Notes under the pieces: model-generated | What the model saw: only the letters and a program-made list of their open reading frames with translations | Database searches by the model: none | Told to the model about the DNA's origin: nothing | Shown: in pieces, positions 12,128 to 16,250 of the stretch | Layout of the letters: each line of letters begins with the position of its first letter | Numbering within the stretch: position 1 is the first letter of the stretch | Position numbers and translations under genes: made by a program | DNA from: Prevotella sp. UBA3837 | GTDB lineage: Bacteria; Bacteroidota; Bacteroidia; Bacteroidales; Bacteroidaceae | Direction of reading: 5' to 3' | Assembly (NCBI GenBank): GCA_002392835.1 | Contig: DGHX01000165.1 | Coordinates: 34,447-50,696 of the forward strand | DNA: 16,250 nucleotides

Positions 12128-14422
12128 TTAATGATATTTGCCCGGCATGCCGGTGACACTGAGCGGACCGCTGAACGACACGTTGCCCGTGGCCGAGAAG
12201 CTCATCTTGAACTGTGTGCCGTAGAACTCCATGTTCATCTTCGGGTTGAGCGAGAGGTTATTGCACTCTACCTTGAAATCGTCGAGGTCGCACTGTGCGA
12301 TGACGTTTTCGGCAGCATGCAGCTTGATGCCGGCGGACGACTTGATGTATACGGTTTCATCTCCCTTGTTGCCTATTCCCTGATAAGCGATGATGGAAAT
12401 CGACGATTGCTCACTTTCCACTTTGATGTCGCCTTTTGCCCTGATTTCGAATGCCTCTTGCTTGCTCTGCATCTTGATATTGTCATGGGCTTTCACCTTC
12501 ATGTCCTTGTCGGTCTCTGCGGTGATGTCGTCATTAGCCTGTACTGCGACAGTGCCGTGTGAGATGGCGCTGATCTGCTGCAGTGCCTCCATGTTGATGG
12601 TCTCGTTCTTGGCCTTCATACTGATGTTCTTGCCGGCGGTCATGATGATGTCCTTGCCGGCGTCCAGCTCGATGTTGCCCACTGAGTGCAGCTTGATGAG
12701 CGAGCGGTCGGTAGAGAGCAGCAACTCGTAGGTGTGCTTCTTGTTGTCGTAGACCTTGATGTAGCCCTTGTCCCCGTATGTATGCTCATCTGCCGTGTCG
12801 TGTATCTCTATGGTGTGTCCGCTGGAGGTACGGATGGCCTTCACGTTGTTCCAGCCGGGATACCATGCCGCGTCTATGGGGCCTTCAAGGGCAGGGAAGC
12901 TACAGATGGCGATGGGGCGTTCGAAGTTTCCTTCCTCGAATTCCACCATCACGGGTGAGAATATCTCGGGTACCAGGTGTACGCCTCCCACGCCACCTTT
13001 GTCCTTTGTGCTGCCCACATATGGCTGTGCCAGGTTGATCCATGGCGTCATGCCGTTCTTTTCCTTCTTGCCCCTCTTACCTTCGTATGAGAGATGCTGC
13101 CAGTTAAACCTCACCCTGATGCGGCCCAGGTGCTCTGGGTCTTCGGTGTCTACGACAATAGCATGAACGGGGTGGTCGCAGCGTGGGTAGGTGCGCGGAT
13201 TCATGTACGGAGGATAGTTGATGGTGGCAGGAACACCTTCGAAGGAGTTGGAATAATCGCCGTTGACACCAAAGCTGTGGTACACCTCGGTGATGAGGAT
13301 CTCGTCTTGCTGCACCTCGTTCTTCTGCGAGCCCTCGCCGCTGATGAAGTCGTCCATGATGGTGAGCTTCGTGCCAATCTTCAGGCGGGCGCAGGTAGAG
13401 CGGCCGCGATAGTGCACCAGGTTGGCCCTCATGCTGTCGCGAAAGACTATTGAACTGGAGTTTATTGCTTGCAGCATGCTTGTGTCTCCCTTCTCCATAA
13501 ATGCCTTCAGCTCACCGTCGGCTTCCATCTGCTGTCCGGGTTGTATCGTTATCGTATCCTTAGGGTAGTCGACGATGGACATTCCATAGGCAGTGTCACT
13601 CAGCTGATTACCATTCATCTCAGTGGCCAGACCATGTGCATTGAAAAGCGCACCATTGACTTCAGAATTAGCTCCGTTTCTGTTGTACACCCGAGTATAA
13701 TACATGTAGTTCTGATGCTTTGTGCGCATATCCACACTATAGTCCGACAGGTTCTCGCTGGGATAGGTGAGCTTGATGCTCTCCTGCTCCTCCAGTTTTC
13801 CGAAGTGCAGCTTCGTGCCTGTGCTGAACATCCATTCCTGGTGTCGCATGGCCAGCCGCTGCATGAACTCATAGTCGCTCTCGTTGTACTGTACGGTGTA
13901 GTGTATGTCGCGTTTTGTCTCCACCTCGCCCTCCAGCTCTATGAGGAAGCCCTCGTAGTCGGCGAGGTGCTCCTTGACGATGTCCTTCAGCTGGTAGTCG
14001 TTGTACATGTAGCAGTGGGGCATGGTCTGCATGCGGGCGTCGTGCGAGAGTGCCTCGATGCTGATATAGTAGTCGGAGCCGGTTCGCGAGGCGTTGGCCG
14101 AGACGATGAAGCCCTTGAACTCAATGACGCCGTTCTGCTGGCCTGTGTCCTCGTAGCCTTCCATGTCGGCCTCCATCGACTCTGTCTGCAGCACCAGGGC
14201 AATGTTCTGGCCTATGATGTCCTGGCACACCTTGAAGTTCACGTCCTCGGCGTTCTCGTCGGTGTCTTTCTGCATGCCGAATGACAGGCGGCAGGGGTGC
14301 AGGAGCGTCTGCGACAGCGTGAAGCCCTCCAGCGTGAAGCCCGAACCGTTAATCTCTATATGGAACTGCTCCGACAGGATGCCGTTGATACTGACGGATA
14401 TGCTTTTTACAGATACTGACAT
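12128..14422 (-). CDS. vgrG/tssI: Type VI secretion spike protein VgrG (TssI)
   Basis: This 764-aa protein forms the trimeric spike at the end of the Hcp tube. Residues about 1-400 form the gp27-like hub part, with strand-rich segments such as FHIEINGSGFTLEGF, VIEFKGFIVSANASRTGSDY and DYEFMQRLAMRHQEWMF. The gp5-like OB fold follows at about 405-510, with HAIVVDTEDPEHLGRIRVRF, TPWINLAQPYVG and the glycine-rich VHLVPEIFSPVMVEFEEGN. The C-terminal beta-helix needle (about 540-764) shows short repeating D/N/K strands such as GNIELDAGKDIIMTAGKNI and DKDMKVKAHDNIKMQSK. The end (SGPLSVTGMPGKYH) shows no effector domain. It lies 83 bp after the TssD fusion gene and 3 bp before a small helical gene. 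A DUF4280 tip three genes on fits the spike. Confidence 0.95.
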   Translation of the reverse strand: MSVSVKSISVSINGILSEQFHIEINGSGFTLEGFTLSQTLLHPCRLSFGMQKDTDENAEDVNFKVCQDIIGQNIALVLQTESMEADMEGYEDTGQQNGVIEFKGFIVSANASRTGSDYYISIEALSHDARMQTMPHCYMYNDYQLKDIVKEHLADYEGFLIELEGEVETKRDIHYTVQYNESDYEFMQRLAMRHQEWMFSTGTKLHFGKLEEQESIKLTYPSENLSDYSVDMRTKHQNYMYYTRVYNRNGANSEVNGALFNAHGLATEMNGNQLSDTAYGMSIVDYPKDTITIQPGQQMEADGELKAFMEKGDTSMLQAINSSSIVFRDSMRANLVHYRGRSTCARLKIGTKLTIMDDFISGEGSQKNEVQQDEILITEVYHSFGVNGDYSNSFEGVPATINYPPYMNPRTYPRCDHPVHAIVVDTEDPEHLGRIRVRFNWQHLSYEGKRGKKEKNGMTPWINLAQPYVGSTKDKGGVGGVHLVPEIFSPVMVEFEEGNFERPIAICSFPALEGPIDAAWYPGWNNVKAIRTSSGHTIEIHDTADEHTYGDKGYIKVYDNKKHTYELLLSTDRSLIKLHSVGNIELDAGKDIIMTAGKNISMKAKNETINMEALQQISAISHGTVAVQANDDITAETDKDMKVKAHDNIKMQSKQEAFEIRAKGDIKVESEQSSISIIAYQGIGNKGDETVYIKSSAGIKLHAAENVIAQCDLDDFKVECNNLSLNPKMNMEFYGTQFKMSFSATGNVSFSGPLSVTGMPGKYH

Positions 14423-14505
14423 GCTATGAAGCTTTTATTATGTTATGCTTTTATGACTTTATGCGTGCTCTTTCCAAGCGCTCAGGCTGGCGGCCTGCTG
14501 CCGGG
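14423..14505 (-). other. 83-bp spacer between the TssD fusion gene and vgrG
   Basis: It contains a small inverted repeat, CAGGC-TGGCG-GCCTG (14483-14497), and then an AT-rich leader to the vgrG start. I found no Bacteroidetes -7 box here, so vgrG is probably transcribed from further upstream. Confidence 0.5.
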
Positions 14506-16250
14506 TCATCGGCCGTATCCGTCCCTGACCTTCTTGCCTGCCCACTCGTTGTCGAAGGTGGCCACATTGATGCTGGCGCCGTCGTTGCCCATGAAGATGG
14601 AGTCGGCCACGATGGTGATGGTGGTGTACATGAGCTTCGAGTCGCTGTCGTTGAAGTAGTCGCGCAGCCCTACGCAGTAGGCATTGAGGAAGGTGAAGTT
14701 CTTGTAAACGCGGTTGTTCTGGCGTGCCCATACGACGAATGAGAAGGTTCCGCTGTAGGTCTTTGTCTTGTCGAACATCCACTGGTAGAAGAAGTGGTCG
14801 TCGTCGCTGGTGGCGGGCATGGTGAAGGTGATGCGTCCGCCCTTCACGCGTCCTGTGGGCTTTCCGGTGGCGGGGTCGCAATCCTGCGTGAACTCATACT
14901 GGCACTCCACGATGCCGTATTTCTTGCCGTTGATGGTCACCTTGCCGTGGAAGGCGTCGTTGGCGTTCTTCACTGCCTGCAGCGGGGTGTCGGAATATTC
15001 CTGCAGATACTTCAAGCCGACATCGGTAAGGCCCTCGTTGCGGCGCACCTCCATGTCCCACTTGTCCAGGCTGGCTTCCTTTACCAATGAGGCAGCTTTT
15101 TTCTGTGCTTCTTCGCGTGCTTTCTTCTTGGCCTTGTTTTTCGCGCTTTGTATCGAGTCGACGATGCTTTTCTTCAGGTCTGTGCCATATTGTGTTGCAA
15201 CATTCTTGACCCCGTCGAGGACGGTATTGGTGAGTGACTGAATGGTATTTTTGACCCAGTTCTGCGGAGCATCCATCATTGCCTGTATGGTCTTGTTCTT
15301 AGTGTCCTCACCATACTGCTTCCATCCTTTCCAAGGGCTGTCGTTGCTTTTTCCTCCCGCATCCTTGCCGCCTTCGCCTTGTCCTGCTTCATCTTGTCCG
15401 GCGGCAGCGGCTTCTTGCTGCATTCGTTCAGCCTCTTTCTGTTCCAGCTCAGCAAGTCGTGCCTCCAACTGTGCATACATTGTTTCAATGCTTTGGCTGT
15501 TGGCTTTAGCGATGCCTTCGGCCTTCTGCACCGACGTGTCATTGGCCTGATTGGCTTTCTGCTCAGCATCCTTTAGTGCCATGTCATTCTGGTTGCCCAT
15601 GTCATCAATGACAGCGCCAGACTGTTCTTCGGCAGCACTGATGGCTGGCTCCAGTGCTTCGGGATTAGGCACTGCTGATGCTGCGACATCTAATGACTTG
15701 CCAATGTCTTCTATCTGCGATTGTGGAAAACTGGCATTATGGTCTACCTGTGCTTTTCCTTCCTCTCCTATCTGTTCAACAGATTGCTTGTGTTCAGCCA
15801 CGGCCTGCTCATACTGCTGCTGTGTCTGCTCCTCCATGCTCTTCACCTGCTTCTCGTAATCGGCAACAGCAGCTTGGGCCTCCATCTGCTCAGGACTCAT
15901 AGCAGATGTTGGTGCCTGTGCTTTTGTTTGAACCTGTGGTTGCGGTGCGTCCTCTTTTTGCTCAGACAGTTGCTCTATTTTGGCGTCTGGATGGGGTTGA
16001 CTGGCTTCGGCTTGAGATGCTACAGGCGCTACGGCAGGTCCAGCAGCTTGCGTAGCGGCAGGTCCAGCAGCGGGTGTGGCGGCAGGTCCAGCAGCGGGTG
16101 CTGCAGCAGGTGCAGCAGCGGGTGCAGCGGCAGGTCCAGCAGCGGGTGTGGCGGCAGGTCCAGCAGCGGGTTTTCCTGCATCTGAAGTAGGAGCCGTTCC
16201 CTGTTGGGCAGACTGTTGGCTTGCTTGCTGTTGCTGTCCTTCCTTCTGCT
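14506..16250 (-). CDS. TssD/Hcp-domain protein with a long N-terminal Pro/Ala-repeat and coiled-coil extension (partial, N-terminus beyond the right edge)
   Basis: About 580 residues are visible. The last 170 or so form a Bacteroidetes-type TssD (Hcp tube) domain: KVTINGKKYGIVECQYEFTQ, DPATGKPTGRVKGGRITFTM, FYQWMFDKTKTYSGTFSFV, YKNFTFLNAYCVGLRDYFND and TTITIVADSIFMG. This matches the VECSY, GRPTG..RGG, WM and I.A..I.MG spacing of the family. Hcp proteins are usually only this domain, with effector fusions most often at the C-terminus. Here the extra sequence is N-terminal: an alanine/Glu/Gln coiled coil (about 130-290 from the visible start), a linker with PWKGWKQYGED, and a Lys/Ala helix. 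The frame has no Met in the 116 codons upstream of the ATG at 15900 and its Q/A/P-rich sequence is plainly coding, so I place the true start outside the window rather than at 15900. The whole could be a tube-fused cargo carrier. First gene of the visible operon. Confidence 0.85.
   Translation of the reverse strand, partial: QKEGQQQQASQQSAQQGTAPTSDAGKPAAGPAATPAAGPAAAPAAAPAAAPAAGPAATPAAGPAATQAAGPAVAPVASQAEASQPHPDAKIEQLSEQKEDAPQPQVQTKAQAPTSAMSPEQMEAQAAVADYEKQVKSMEEQTQQQYEQAVAEHKQSVEQIGEEGKAQVDHNASFPQSQIEDIGKSLDVAASAVPNPEALEPAISAAEEQSGAVIDDMGNQNDMALKDAEQKANQANDTSVQKAEGIAKANSQSIETMYAQLEARLAELEQKEAERMQQEAAAAGQDEAGQGEGGKDAGGKSNDSPWKGWKQYGEDTKNKTIQAMMDAPQNWVKNTIQSLTNTVLDGVKNVATQYGTDLKKSIVDSIQSAKNKAKKKAREEAQKKAASLVKEASLDKWDMEVRRNEGLTDVGLKYLQEYSDTPLQAVKNANDAFHGKVTINGKKYGIVECQYEFTQDCDPATGKPTGRVKGGRITFTMPATSDDDHFFYQWMFDKTKTYSGTFSFVVWARQNNRVYKNFTFLNAYCVGLRDYFNDSDSKLMYTTITIVADSIFMGNDGASINVATFDNEWAGKKVRDGYGR
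16033..16176 (-). repeat. 24-bp tandem repeat encoding (ATPAAGPA)n
   Basis: Six consecutive 24-bp units fill this stretch in the TssD fusion gene. On the plus strand each contains GGCAGGTCCAGCAGC, with small changes in units 1, 4 and 6. The minus strand reads as an eight-residue unit A-T-P-A-A-G-P-A. This is a flexible Pro/Ala/Gly linker, and such exact repeats often vary in copy number by slippage. Period and boundaries were counted directly. Confidence 0.9.

Noticed and set aside
14506..15900. Starting the TssD fusion at the ATG at 15900
   Set aside because: The upstream frame has no stop to the window edge and encodes a typical Q/A/P linker with exact in-frame repeats, so the start is more likely outside the window.
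15721..16185. Plus-strand frame with Ser/Gly/Arg repeats
   Set aside because: It is the complement of the Pro/Ala repeat in the TssD fusion gene, which continues in frame from a real Hcp domain.
1..16250. tRNA, rRNA, insertion sequences or transposase genes
   Set aside because: Nothing resembling them was seen on either strand; all long gaps are accounted for.

Overview
The window looks like Bacteroidales DNA, plausibly Prevotella-like. The secretion genes are of the Bacteroidetes type VI secretion (T6SSiii) kind: a Bacteroidetes-type TssD/Hcp domain, a VgrG, a DUF4280 PAAR-like spike tip and a DUF2931 protein. The one clear promoter has the Bacteroidetes -7 (TAnnTTTG) and -33 (TTG) layout. 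Every gene I can support is on the minus strand, so transcription runs from the right edge to the left edge. Plus-strand open frames are shadows of GC-rich, Ala/Ser/Gln-rich coding.

Right-hand block (16250 to 4437): nine genes in one tightly spaced run, read right to left. (1) A TssD/Hcp domain at the C-terminus of a long coiled-coil and Pro/Ala-repeat protein cut by the window edge; (2) VgrG (TssI); (3) a small helical protein 3 bp after VgrG; (4) a Lys-rich coiled-coil protein; (5) a DUF4280 PAAR-like protein with a coiled-coil extension; (6) an unknown basic protein; (7) an unknown protein with acidic DEVD-GNVI modules; (8) a DUF2931 protein; (9) a very acidic protein with two copies of the same modules. 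This reads as a tube/spike/tip cassette with its accessory proteins. I recognise no toxin domain.

Gap (3851 to 4436): 586 bp without a gene. It holds two 49-bp CTCCGC/GCGGAG hairpins, the second a probable terminator for the right-hand block. Between them lies a 22-bp tandem array of 5.6 copies built around CTTAAG. A canonical Bacteroidetes promoter lies close to the left-hand block.

Left-hand block (3850 to the left edge): five genes. (1) A 108-aa unknown protein; (2) a 108-aa ubiquitin-like protein whose end (LHLISVPIAG) matches the tail of ubiquitin in spacing but ends Ala-Gly; (3) a ubiquitin-conjugating enzyme E2-like protein with an HPN motif and a catalytic-type Cys; (4) an exported protein with many Cys and His; (5) an exported, membrane-anchored protein whose start overlaps the previous stop (ATGA) and which runs off the left edge. 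No E1 or JAB deubiquitinase is visible here.

The main point of interest is a Ubl plus E2 pair directly beside a T6SS spike cassette. Several spike-side accessory proteins and the E2-like protein also end in a similar short hydrophobic tail (KRILELL, LKIELL, PPLDLL, KKRISLSI). That similarity suggests, but does not prove, that the two blocks work on a common partner.
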